A stretch of DNA of 11,992 bases from assembly GCA_902767145.1 (NCBI GenBank), contig CACXGG010000145.1, positions 1-11,992 on the forward strand, in the 5' to 3' direction. Shown here in pieces: positions 1 through 6,521 of this stretch. The stretch is from Oscillospiraceae bacterium (lineage in GTDB: Bacteria; Bacillota; Clostridia; Saccharofermentanales; Saccharofermentanaceae). The notes below the pieces were generated by a model. The model had not been told where the DNA came from, did not search any database, and saw only the letters and a program-made list of their open reading frames with translations. Positions within the stretch are counted from its first letter, which is position 1; each line of letters begins with the position of its first letter. Made by a program: the position numbers and the translations under genes.

Positions 1-210
1 ATAATAGTGATACGCATGATCGTCATCTTCGTAAGCTTTCAGTGAAAGATACTTAAACTCCGCGGGCTTTGAATCCAGGACGTAAAGTGACTTGAGCTTA
101 GTGTTGTGGGGGATCAGTGAGATAACAGCTGATCCTATAAAACATAAGAGCAGTATCAGCAGCATAATGAGGATTACCTTTCCGGCACTTTTGTTGTGTT
201 TGCGTTCCAT
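1..210 (-). CDS. Membrane-anchored protein of unknown function (5' part only)
   Basis: The frame opens at an ATG whose complement ends at 210 and stays open to the window edge, giving the first 70 residues. It starts with a short basic segment (MERKHNKSAGK), followed by one strongly hydrophobic stretch at about residues 11-31. The rest is polar and probably outside the membrane, ending in an acidic patch (EDDDHAYHYY). There is no lipobox cysteine at the end of the hydrophobic part, so it looks like an uncleaved anchor or an ordinary signal peptide. A purine-rich ribosome binding site (AGGAAATAGGGG) lies about 8 nt upstream. It follows the histidine kinase gene on the same strand after 96 nt and has its own candidate promoter. 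I do not recognise the family from this fragment. Confidence 0.7.
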   Translation of the reverse strand, partial: MERKHNKSAGKVILIMLLILLLCFIGSAVISLIPHNTKLKSLYVLDSKPAEFKYLSLKAYEDDDHAYHYY

Positions 211-234
211 ACTATTTCCCCTATTTCCTTTATA

Positions 235-248
235 GTGTAATTTTACAC
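235..248. promoter_or_regulatory. 14-bp perfect palindrome overlapping the -10 region
   Basis: GTGTAA and TTACAC form perfect 6-bp inverted arms around a TT centre. The site overlaps the candidate -10 hexamer at 240-245, where a repressor would be expected to bind. No regulator can be named from the sequence. Confidence 0.35.
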
Positions 249-267
249 CTTTGGAGAAAAAATGCAA
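240..267 (-). promoter_or_regulatory. Candidate promoter of the left-edge membrane protein gene
   Basis: On the minus strand TTGCAT (complement of 262-267) and TAAAAT (complement of 240-245) are 16 nt apart, and the ATG lies 29 nt further on. This matches a housekeeping sigma promoter with fair but imperfect hexamers. No terminator hairpin is visible between the kinase stop (307) and this point, so read-through from the kinase operon is also possible. Confidence 0.4.
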
Positions 268-306
268 TATGTTGATGTGAGGCAGAGTTGGGGTAATATT
301 TAGTCT

Positions 307-1203
307 TTATCTTTCTTTTATGAAGGTGAGTGTGATGATCAGATCAGTCCCTGAGATCGCAGCTTCGATGGAGCCGCCGTTCTTTTCCATAAGCTCCCGG
401 GCTATGGAAAATCCAAGTCCTGTGGACCCCTCGGCTTCGTTAACGGTGTAGTACTTATCAAAGAGCTTGGAGACGGAGACAGGTGTCAGCTCAGGGGCAC
501 AGTTCCTGAAGATGGTCTTTCCGTCTTTGTCCATTGTGACCTTAAGATCTCCTGCGGAATATTTAAGTGCATTGTTTATGAGGTTTTCCAGTATCCTGTC
601 TGCAGAACGCTTTTCGCATAAGACATAGACAGGTTCTTCCGGCATATCGATCTCAGGCTCTATGTCTCTTTCCTTGAAGGCTGCATAGAAGGAAAGGAGA
701 CATTCCTCCAGTACACGCTTTATATCGGTCTTTTCGACTTTGGGTGACTCGTGCTTTTCCACGCGGTCTGTTGAAGTCGTATATCTGAAGAGCTCGTCCG
801 TAAGGGAAGAGAGGACATCTGTCCTGTTCTTTATGCGTTCCAGATATACCTTTTTCTTCTGTTCGTCTTCCTCTGTATCGATCAGAACAAGGTAGGAGTT
901 GATGGCGGTGAGGGGAGTCCTCAGGTCGTGGGAAATACCGGTGACGGCATCCTTTATCTTTCTGTTGCCCTGCTCATAGATCATCCGCTCATCCCTGAGC
1001 TTTTGAAGTTCCCTGTTAAGGGTATCTGCACAGGCTCTGGCGTCCTTATCCTTAGTAGTGAGGGTGACGGGGACATTTGTCTCTCCCCGGACCTGTTCAT
1101 CCAGATCATCGGTCAGCTCGCCATAGCCTTTCTTGAGAAGAAAGACCTTGATGACAAGAGCTGTGATGACCACCAGAAGGACCGCGATTATTATATAGAG
1201 CAT
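307..1203 (-). CDS. Sensor histidine kinase of the transporter operon
   Basis: This 298-residue protein is a membrane histidine kinase expected to autophosphorylate and pass phosphate to the response regulator at 3963-4625. One membrane segment lies at about residues 2-23, followed by a cytoplasmic coiled region (55-85) and the H-box ISHDLRTPLTAI with the phospho-acceptor His92. The N-box is ENLINNALKYS (206-216) and the glycine-rich ATP loop is STGLGFSIARE (260-270). The usual DxGxG box is replaced by FRNCAPEL before LFDKYY, a pattern I associate with many clostridial VanS/BceS-like kinases. There is no extracellular sensing domain, so the transporter or the membrane itself may supply the signal (inference). 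The ATG lies 12 nt after the in-frame permease stop. The nearest Shine-Dalgarno-like AGGAAGG is about 23 nt upstream, too far to be ideal, so reinitiation after the permease is likely. Confidence 0.9.
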   Translation of the reverse strand: MLYIIIAVLLVVITALVIKVFLLKKGYGELTDDLDEQVRGETNVPVTLTTKDKDARACADTLNRELQKLRDERMIYEQGNRKIKDAVTGISHDLRTPLTAINSYLVLIDTEEDEQKKKVYLERIKNRTDVLSSLTDELFRYTTSTDRVEKHESPKVEKTDIKRVLEECLLSFYAAFKERDIEPEIDMPEEPVYVLCEKRSADRILENLINNALKYSAGDLKVTMDKDGKTIFRNCAPELTPVSVSKLFDKYYTVNEAEGSTGLGFSIARELMEKNGGSIEAAISGTDLIITLTFIKER

Positions 1204-1215
1204 ATAATGATTATA

Positions 1216-2160
1216 TCAGTTCAGTTCCTTCCTGTTGAAGAGGATCGTGCCTGCTGCAGCGAATATAAGCGTCCAGACGCCCTCTGATATGAAGAAGATC
1301 CTGTAGGCACCCTGTTCGTACAGGTCCTTAGGTGGATAGGCAAGTTCCATCATGATGGAGGGAGCAGGATTATAAAGAAGGATGGCTTTGAGAATATGTC
1401 TTTTCATTCCCGTTATGTGGCGGGGATTGGGTCTTGAGATCTTCGACATGTCCATAACTTCGCCGTTTTCATAAACTGTGATGTTGTCTTCCATATCTGT
1501 CAGGTCGATCTCCCAGTCCATGGTTATCTCGCTGTCAGGATGAAGATCCCTGTATTTACTTATAAGAGACGATTCTATCATCCTTTCAGGCTGCATCAGG
1601 ACATAAAGAGGAGCTGCACTGACGCCTCCTATGATCGCGGCGAATATGAGCATTCCTGCCACCAGGGTAATGATCTGCTTCCCTGTTAGATAGATGATCA
1701 TAAGGATCATCATGGTAAAGACGAGATGGATAAGATAGGAAGTCGCCAGGATGCATATGATGGTGGGCCAGCCTATCCTGTTTTCCCATTTGGTGATCTT
1801 CATGCATACGATGATGGGGGTTATGACTGCTGTATCAAGAAGGGTGGTCGTTATCACCGAAAAGAGGGCAGAGGTAATATAAGTGGTCTTCTTTGAATGA
1901 CCTGATGCGATGAGGTTCCTTATGGTGTGATCTGAAAAGAGCCGCCCGAAGAAGATGGTCGTAAATATCGTTATCAGAAGAAGGGGCATGACTGTGACCA
2001 GGAGCCTTAAGTCTGAATAGATCCTTTCATCATATGAGAAAAGGGCATCTTTGTTGTTCCTGTAAAAGAAGAAGAGATAAAGGCCTGCTACCGCGAATAT
2101 GAGCCAGAACTCTATGCTCCTGACAGCTCTGAAGAATAATCCTGATATTATCTTTCTCAT
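1216..2160 (-). CDS. ABC-2 type transporter permease, second copy
   Basis: This membrane subunit has about six predicted membrane segments in 314 residues. A large polar loop (about residues 190-275) lies between segments five and six. The segment IRNLIASGHSKKTTY after the second helix and the C-terminal FNRKELN are typical of permeases serving BcrA/LanF-type ATPases. It shares its layout with the preceding permease, so the two probably form a heterodimer with the ATPase at 2977. I chose the ATG at 2160, 1 nt after the upstream stop, with AAAGGA 11 nt before it. An in-frame GTG at 2196 would extend it by 12 residues but overlaps the upstream gene by 35 nt and has no better ribosome binding site. 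Export or removal of a membrane-active peptide antibiotic is the likely role; the substrate is unknown. Confidence 0.85.
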   Translation of the reverse strand: MRKIISGLFFRAVRSIEFWLIFAVAGLYLFFFYRNNKDALFSYDERIYSDLRLLVTVMPLLLITIFTTIFFGRLFSDHTIRNLIASGHSKKTTYITSALFSVITTTLLDTAVITPIIVCMKITKWENRIGWPTIICILATSYLIHLVFTMMILMIIYLTGKQIITLVAGMLIFAAIIGGVSAAPLYVLMQPERMIESSLISKYRDLHPDSEITMDWEIDLTDMEDNITVYENGEVMDMSKISRPNPRHITGMKRHILKAILLYNPAPSIMMELAYPPKDLYEQGAYRIFFISEGVWTLIFAAAGTILFNRKELN

Positions 2161-2161
2161 A

Positions 2162-2980
2162 TCATTCAAGATCCTTTCTTCTGAATGTGATGACACCTGT
2201 TGCGGTGGTAATGAACATAAGTCCCAAAGTGGTGATCGACTGTTCCTTTATGAGTCTTTTCCCCGGTCTTTCCAGGATCGCGCTCTGGGGGACATTCCTT
2301 TCAATGAGAGTGTAGATCTTTCTCTTTGTTCCCGTGACATATTTGGGATTAAGTTCGTAGTAATCCTCCCCGGTGATCTCATCGACTACATGCTCCTTAT
2401 ATGGTTCGTATAATCTGTCATATGTAAAATCGCCAACGCAGTTGACCGCGATGAGCATGATAAAGCACAGGAATGCGGAGAAGATCCTGTAGGAAAAATA
2501 GTGTTCGATCAGTACAAAGATGCACGAAAAGGCAAGTGCCCACAAAAGTATGATCAGACAGCTCCGGGGATCTGGGGAGTAATATTCCTTTCTGCCCGTA
2601 TCGCCGGTAATAAGGAAAAACACATTCCATGACAGGAAATACATACAGCTGGAAAAGGCAGCATAGACACAGGATACAAGAAGGTTTCCAAGATAGATGT
2701 GATGCCTTCTGGTGCCTGATGTCACCTTGTTTCTCACACCGCCCTGCCTCAGGTCGCTGTCTAATAGAAGAACTGTGAAGGCAGCTATGAGGTATATAAG
2801 GAAGGAGTAATCCTCCCGGGGGTCCAGCTTTCCTCCGATAACCAGCATTTCGTTCTTTATCTGGATATGTGTATTTATCATGATAAGGAAAGGGATGAAA
2901 AAAGGGAGCAGTAAAAGAGCACCCGATATGAAGGGACGGCTTTTTATCCTGAATAAGACTGACTTCAGTACACGGATCAT
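2162..2980 (-). CDS. ABC-2 type transporter permease, first copy
   Basis: This 272-residue membrane subunit has about six hydrophobic helices. The first follows a short basic N-terminus (MIRVLKSVLFRIKSR). The conserved stretch VRNKVTSGTRRHHIYL lies after helix two, and the protein ends in TFRRKDLE. Its start codon overlaps the ATPase stop as ATGA, with GGGGAG 8 nt upstream, so translation is coupled to the ATPase. It has the place and size of a LanE/LanG or BcrB-type permease. A loop motif (KYVTGTKRKIY) corresponds to RHITGMKRHIL in the second permease, which suggests an old tandem duplication. Function as half of a two-permease exporter is inferred from this pairing. Confidence 0.85.
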   Translation of the reverse strand: MIRVLKSVLFRIKSRPFISGALLLLPFFIPFLIMINTHIQIKNEMLVIGGKLDPREDYSFLIYLIAAFTVLLLDSDLRQGGVRNKVTSGTRRHHIYLGNLLVSCVYAAFSSCMYFLSWNVFFLITGDTGRKEYYSPDPRSCLIILLWALAFSCIFVLIEHYFSYRIFSAFLCFIMLIAVNCVGDFTYDRLYEPYKEHVVDEITGEDYYELNPKYVTGTKRKIYTLIERNVPQSAILERPGKRLIKEQSITTLGLMFITTATGVITFRRKDLE

Positions 2981-3894
2981 CTTATAGTCTCCCCATCTCC
3001 TATGAGATTTATGAAATAACTCTCCAGTGATTCATCGTTCTCAATGATCTTTATGATCTCCACGTCTTCCTTGGCTGCTGCCATGACCAGCTTTGTCACG
3101 TTTATGTCAGTGAAGACGTCGATGGAGTCATCAGATCCTACTTCGTATTCGAAGCTGAGGTTGTCGAGAACGCGGCACATGGCGGGGGTATCGCTTACTG
3201 TTACACGTGCCGCCTTTCTCGTCCTCCTGGACAGTTCATCGGCAGAAATACTCTGGAGTATCTTTCCGTTGTCGATGAATGCGTAATCCGTTGCGATCTT
3301 TCCTAGCTCGTCCAGGATATGGCTGGAGATCAATATCGTTGTTCCCTTACTCCTGTTGATGTTGAGGAGCATCTCTCTTATCTCTATTATTCCCTGAGGG
3401 TCCAGTCCGTTTATGGGTTCATCCAGTACAAGGATGTCCGGGTCTCCTGCCATGGCGATGGCGATGCCCAGGCGCTGCTTCATGCCCAGGGAGAACTTAC
3501 CGGCAGGCTTTTTGCCCGTATCGTCAAGACATACCAGCTTGAGAAGATCCGGGATGGAGTCGTAGGAGGGAAGACCCAGGTTTATATACTGAAGCTTTAC
3601 ATTGTCGTAGGCGGTGAGATTTCTGAATACTCCGGGAGATTCGACCAGGGCACCCATCCTTCTCCTGACCCTGGAGATCTTAGGATCGGTATTCTTTACG
3701 CCGCTCAGGGTATATGTTCCTGATGAGGGCTGCTGAAGCCCGGTGATGGTCCTCATGAAAGTAGTCTTACCGGCTCCGTTCCTGCCGATAAGTCCGAAGA
3801 TGGAACCTTTGGGGATCTCAAGAGATATATCTTTCAGGATCCTGTTCTTTCCGTAGTCCTTACATAGCTTTTCTGTGGTAAGTATATTTTCCAT
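2977..3894 (-). CDS. ABC transporter ATPase, BcrA/LanF type
   Basis: This is the ATP-binding subunit that powers the two permeases downstream. In 305 residues it shows Walker A GRNGAGKT (37-44), the family segment GALVESPGVFRNLTAYDN (about 81-98), signature SLGMKQ (135-140), Walker B ILVLDEP (154-160) with catalytic Glu159, and the switch histidine in ISSHILDELG (His192). A C-terminal extension of about 90 residues follows, as usual in the BcrA/LanF group. The ALVESPG stretch is typical of bacitracin and lantibiotic protection transporters. I place the start at the ATG at 3894: GGAGG ends 7 nt before it, whereas that same GGAGG abuts the ATG at 3900, too close to work. The gene follows the response regulator by 68 nt and overlaps the first permease by 4 nt. 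The ribosome binding site lies in a possible hairpin. Confidence 0.93.
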   Translation of the reverse strand: MENILTTEKLCKDYGKNRILKDISLEIPKGSIFGLIGRNGAGKTTFMRTITGLQQPSSGTYTLSGVKNTDPKISRVRRRMGALVESPGVFRNLTAYDNVKLQYINLGLPSYDSIPDLLKLVCLDDTGKKPAGKFSLGMKQRLGIAIAMAGDPDILVLDEPINGLDPQGIIEIREMLLNINRSKGTTILISSHILDELGKIATDYAFIDNGKILQSISADELSRRTRKAARVTVSDTPAMCRVLDNLSFEYEVGSDDSIDVFTDINVTKLVMAAAKEDVEIIKIIENDESLESYFINLIGDGETIR

Positions 3895-3902
3895 GACCAT
3901 AC

Positions 3903-3930
3903 CTCCATGTTTTCAGCATATATCATGGAG
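3903..3930 (-). promoter_or_regulatory. Possible hairpin covering the ribosome binding site of the ABC ATPase gene
   Basis: In the minus-strand RNA the 7-nt arm CUCCAUG (3930-3924) can pair with CAUGGAG (3909-3903) across a 14-nt loop. The second arm contains most of the GGAGG used by the ATPase start. Formation would lower transporter translation relative to the response regulator. The stem is short and the loop long, so stability is uncertain. Confidence 0.35.
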
Positions 3931-3962
3931 CCGGTCCTGATAAGTTAAGAAAAAGGTAAGAT

Positions 3963-4625
3963 TCAGTTGAACTTAAATCCGATGCCCCAGACAGCTTCGA
4001 TGGGATCGCTTCCCAGAGCGGTCTTTATCTTCTTTCTCAGGTTACTGACGTGAACCTTTAAAGTGCTCTCGTCAGTGCAGTCGGGGGTGTCCTTACTGAT
4101 GAGCTCAAGAAGTTCGGCCTTGGATATGACCCTGCCTGAATTGGTCATGAGATATTTCAGGATGGCATACTCGGTCCTGGTAAGGTGAAGGGGAGAGCCG
4201 TCTATGGAAACTGTATGGCTGTCCGTATCCATATCGATGCCTGATACGGATAACCTGCCCTTCCTGTCTTTCTTGGAGGAGTTCCTGAGCGCTACGGCGG
4301 CTCTTGCCTTGACTTCCCTGATATCAAAGGGTTTGGTTATGTAGTCAGTACAGCCTCTTTCCAGAAGGTCTGTCTTGTCTTCTATGGAGGATCTGGCGCT
4401 GATGGCGATGACGGGAGTATTGTCGGTAATGTGGGTGAGGAGCTCTTCGCCGCTCATGCCCGGGAGCATAAGGTCCATGAGGATAAGATCGGGGTCTTTC
4501 CCCAGCAGACTCCGGCCCTCCGTACCTGAATAGGCCCGGAGGATCTCATATCCTTCCTTGGCCATCTCGCTGCAGAGGATATCTCCTATATCTTCATCGT
4601 CTTCAACTATGAGTATCTTTGCCAT
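3963..4625 (-). CDS. OmpR/PhoB-family response regulator
   Basis: This 220-residue DNA-binding regulator is the likely partner of the histidine kinase at the end of the operon. The receiver domain (about 1-118) has the acidic pocket Glu8/Asp9/Asp10, phospho-acceptor Asp51 in LILMDLMLPG, Ser76 in VIAISAR and Lys98 in ITKPFD. A winged-helix domain (about 125-220) follows, with LTRTEYAILKYL, the recognition segment ESTLKVHVSNLRKKI and the closing WGIGFKFN. All phosphotransfer residues are present. It is the first gene of the five-gene unit and probably controls its own operon. The ATG is fixed by the canonical start MAKILIVEDD. No Shine-Dalgarno sequence is visible, and the promoter places transcription start at or next to the ATG, so the mRNA is probably leaderless. 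Confidence 0.93.
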   Translation of the reverse strand: MAKILIVEDDEDIGDILCSEMAKEGYEILRAYSGTEGRSLLGKDPDLILMDLMLPGMSGEELLTHITDNTPVIAISARSSIEDKTDLLERGCTDYITKPFDIREVKARAAVALRNSSKKDRKGRLSVSGIDMDTDSHTVSIDGSPLHLTRTEYAILKYLMTNSGRVISKAELLELISKDTPDCTDESTLKVHVSNLRKKIKTALGSDPIEAVWGIGFKFN

Positions 4626-4631
4626 ATATAA

Positions 4632-4661
4632 ATGATATTTGCGTTATCGGGCTTTTGTCAA
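4632..4661 (-). promoter_or_regulatory. Promoter of the regulator-transporter-kinase operon
   Basis: On the minus strand a perfect -35 TTGACA (complement of 4656-4661) and a -10 TATCAT (complement of 4632-4637) are separated by 18 nt. The ATG begins only 7 nt after the -10, exactly where transcription should start. The -35 lies 5 nt beyond the T-run of the preceding terminator, so the two transcription units are sharply divided. Confidence 0.65.
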
Positions 4662-4666
4662 ACAAT

Positions 4667-4693
4667 AAAAAGGCCGCCACAAAAAGGGCGGCC
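4667..4693 (-). terminator. Intrinsic terminator of the HEAT-repeat gene
   Basis: A perfect 7-bp GC stem (GGCCGCC at 4672-4678 with GGCGGCC at 4687-4693) encloses an 8-nt loop. On the minus strand it is followed by TTTTT (4671-4667). The plus strand has no T-run after the stem, so it acts on minus-strand transcripts. It lies 26 nt past the stop of the HEAT-repeat gene. Confidence 0.85.
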
Positions 4694-4719
4694 TAATGAT
4701 ACGGCTTTTATATATATGA

Positions 4720-5061
4720 TCAGACTACATTTGTCTTAAGTCTGTCGAATGCTGCCTTGGCGATGTTGCGGACCTCAGGATCGGAATCGGCGAAGGCAAG
4801 TTTCTTAACGTACTCCTCACAGTGCTTAGCCTGGATATCAGCAGCAGAAGTAGCTGCTGCGGCCCTGACCATAGGGGAGGAGTCACGAAGAAGGGGAATA
4901 AGTGCCATGCCGGCCTCATATGTCCTGATGCTGCCCATTGCAATAGCAACTTCGGTCCTTACTGCGTCGTCAGCATCCATTGACAACTTAATTAGACCAT
5001 CAAGTTTACCCTTGCTGGCAAGCTTTGCAATCTTAGCTTTTAAGCTGTCTATTCTAGCCAT
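4720..5061 (-). CDS. Small HEAT-repeat protein
   Basis: This 113-residue soluble protein is made almost wholly of helical repeats. A basic helix (residues 1-18) is followed by about three HEAT units: roughly 19-45 (KLDGLIKLSMDADDAVRTEV), 48-77 (AGMALIPLLRDSSPMVRAAA) and 80-108 (EEYVKKLAFADSDPEVRNIA). The repeated D-x-x-VR pattern after an LL or LA helix is typical of PBS-lyase-type HEAT proteins. Such folds bind other proteins; no catalytic residues are evident and the partner is unknown. I chose the ATG at 5061 because AAGGAG lies 7 nt upstream. A longer reading from 5106 would begin inside the -10 box and has no ribosome binding site. The gene has its own promoter and terminator and is divergent from the cellulase gene. 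Confidence 0.8.
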   Translation of the reverse strand: MARIDSLKAKIAKLASKGKLDGLIKLSMDADDAVRTEVAIAMGSIRTYEAGMALIPLLRDSSPMVRAAAATSAADIQAKHCEEYVKKLAFADSDPEVRNIAKAAFDRLKTNVV

Positions 5062-5104
5062 TGTTGTTCTCCTTATCAAACCCTTTAAGTTATTCCTTAC
5101 TAAC

Positions 5105-5110
5105 ATTATA
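5105..5110 (-). promoter_or_regulatory. -10 element of the HEAT-repeat gene
   Basis: A perfect TATAAT on the minus strand (complement of 5105-5110) lies 43 nt before the chosen ATG, leaving a leader of about 37 nt. No good -35 is found at 16-18 nt. A TTAACA lies 21 nt upstream, so an activator may help. Confidence 0.45.
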
Positions 5111-5147
5111 AAGCGATTGATATCCTAAATTTGTTAATAATTTATGA

Positions 5148-5163
5148 CTTGTTTGTGAACAAG
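5148..5163. promoter_or_regulatory. 16-bp palindrome in the divergent intergenic region
   Basis: CTTGTT and AACAAG are perfect 6-bp inverted arms around TGTG. The site sits 2 bp upstream of the candidate cellulase -35 (5165-5170) and about 38 bp upstream of the -10 of the divergent HEAT-repeat gene. It could be an operator for either direction. It does not match the catabolite-repression (cre) consensus well. Confidence 0.35.
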
Positions 5164-5164
5164 A

Positions 5165-5193
5165 TTGAATAACTCTAAGTCATATTATACACT
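5165..5193 (+). promoter_or_regulatory. Candidate cellulase promoter
   Basis: TTGAAT (5165-5170) is followed after 17 nt by TACACT (5188-5193), within the AT-rich stretch CATATTATACACT that offers alternative -10 choices. The leader to the chosen ATG would be about 30 nt. The hexamers are moderate matches. Confidence 0.4.
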
Positions 5194-5229
5194 TTCATTG
5201 TCAGAAAAAAAGAAGGAGTGGCCCCCTAT

Positions 5230-6429
5230 ATGAAAAATCGTAAAATTCTCCTGATTTCCGCTGTTTTGGTGTTCTCGATGCTCCTTGCGTCATGCTCCAA
5301 AAAGCTTCCACCGGAGACATTACCGTCTGATACAACCCCCACTACGATAGTGATCGAATCAGAGGCTCCGTCGGAGACTACGGAATCATCTGCTCCGACT
5401 CCCACCGAAATAGTGGTAGGCCCCAACAGCACTGCTGTCGTCACAGAGAGGATCGTGGATAATAACGGTCAGCTCTCAGTTTCAGGTACCACCCTGGTGA
5501 ACGAGTTCGGTGAGCCTATCCAGCTCAAGGGAATGAGTACCTACGGACTTAACGGCATGGTGGATTTCGTCAATCCCGACACGGTCCAGACACTTGCTGA
5601 AGACTGGGGATGTGACGTTATAAGGCTTGCCATGTATACGGAAGGCAATTCTGACGGATATTCCCAGAACCCTGACAAGTATTTTGACCAGGCCTGTGAG
5701 TATATGGACCTCTGTATCGATCAGGGAATCTATGTCATCATCGACTGGCATATCCTTTATGACGGAGATCCCAACGAGTATAAGGATCTGGCCCTGGATT
5801 TCTTTTCGAGGATCTCTGCTCTTTACGGGGAATATCCCAACGTTATCTACGAGATCTGCAACGAGCCCAACGGAACGAGATTTGATGATACTTCATCCCC
5901 CGTCGACTGGAACTGCATCAAGGAATATGCCGTCGACGTGATCGATGCCATCAGAGCCAATGATCCCGATAATATCATCATCGTAGGCACTTCCACCTGG
6001 AGCCAGGATGTCGATATAGCTGCCCAGGATCCCATCCCGGGCGAGAATCTCATGTATGCATATCATTTCTATGCAGGATCCCACGGACAGGAGTTCAGGG
6101 ACAGGGTACAGAGTGCCCTCGATATGGGACTTCCCATCTTTTGCACAGAGTGGGGAACCTCCCAGGATTCCGGAAACGGCGGTGTTTATGAGGAATCCAC
6201 ACTGGAGTGGATGGAATTCTTTGACGAGAATAATATCAGCTGGTGTAACTGGTCCATAGGAGGATCGGTGACCGAGTCATCGAATGCCCTCAAGTATGTT
6301 TCCACCATACTGACACCGGAGGAGAAGCTTCAGGGACACTGGCCTGACGAGTTTATCTCCACCTCAGGGCTTTTTGTAAGGCAGCTGCTGCTGGAACAGC
6401 CCATAGTACTGGAGGAGGAAGAAGGCTGA
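5230..6429 (+). CDS. Lipoprotein endoglucanase, glycoside hydrolase family 5 (GH5_2-like)
   Basis: This 399-residue protein is a predicted cell-surface beta-1,4-glucanase. The signal peptide (about 1-21) ends in the lipobox LASC, with Cys22 as the lipidation site. A Ser/Thr/Pro/Glu-rich linker (about 25-75) follows, then a GH5 barrel. It begins with NGQLSVSGTTLVNEFGEPIQ, a start I associate with subfamily 2. Visible active-site landmarks are Arg132 (VIRLAMY), His174 (IIDWHIL), acid/base Glu212 (EICNEPNG), His279 (YAYHFYAG), nucleophile Glu307 (FCTEWGTS) and Trp341 (CNWSIGG). All key residues are present, so it should be active on cellulose or mixed-linkage glucans. No carbohydrate-binding module or dockerin is seen. 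I chose the ATG at 5230: the in-frame GTG at 5218 overlaps the AGAAGGAG ribosome binding site and adds residues before the basic signal start MKNRK. It is a single-gene unit with its own terminator. Confidence 0.92.
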   Translation: MKNRKILLISAVLVFSMLLASCSKKLPPETLPSDTTPTTIVIESEAPSETTESSAPTPTEIVVGPNSTAVVTERIVDNNGQLSVSGTTLVNEFGEPIQLKGMSTYGLNGMVDFVNPDTVQTLAEDWGCDVIRLAMYTEGNSDGYSQNPDKYFDQACEYMDLCIDQGIYVIIDWHILYDGDPNEYKDLALDFFSRISALYGEYPNVIYEICNEPNGTRFDDTSSPVDWNCIKEYAVDVIDAIRANDPDNIIIVGTSTWSQDVDIAAQDPIPGENLMYAYHFYAGSHGQEFRDRVQSALDMGLPIFCTEWGTSQDSGNGGVYEESTLEWMEFFDENNISWCNWSIGGSVTESSNALKYVSTILTPEEKLQGHWPDEFISTSGLFVRQLLLEQPIVLEEEEG

Positions 6430-6467
6430 CGGCTTTTCGTAAATTATAAATATAATATTACTTTTTT

Positions 6468-6506
6468 TGCGGGACGATTTTTGCTATAATTGTCCCGTAT
6501 TTTTTT
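6468..6506 (+). terminator. Intrinsic terminator of the cellulase gene
   Basis: A 10-bp stem pairs 6470-6479 (CGGGACGATT) with 6488-6497 (AATTGTCCCG), including one G-U pair. It can extend by two weaker pairs, has an 8-nt loop and is followed by a run of seven T (6500-6506). It lies about 40 nt past the cellulase stop. The same bases hold the -10 of the next gene. Confidence 0.8.
6482..6490 (+). promoter_or_regulatory. Extended -10 promoter of the CapA-like gene, possibly also of the pur genes
   Basis: TGCTATAAT is a perfect extended -10 element. No good -35 is visible (a T-run lies at that distance), as is common for extended -10 promoters. Transcription would start near 6497, giving a leader of about 25 nt. 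The element lies in the loop and 3' arm of the cellulase terminator. A purine riboswitch could not fit in so short a leader. Confidence 0.5.
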
Positions 6507-6521
6507 GTTGAGGTGCGGCTC

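Noticed and set aside
5062..5106. N-terminal extension of 15 residues on the HEAT-repeat protein
   Set aside because: This start lies inside the TATAAT box and has no ribosome binding site, while the internal ATG has AAGGAG at ideal spacing.
5218..5229. GTG start for the cellulase
   Set aside because: It overlaps the ribosome binding site and adds four residues before a typical basic signal-peptide start. The ATG at 5230 fits better.
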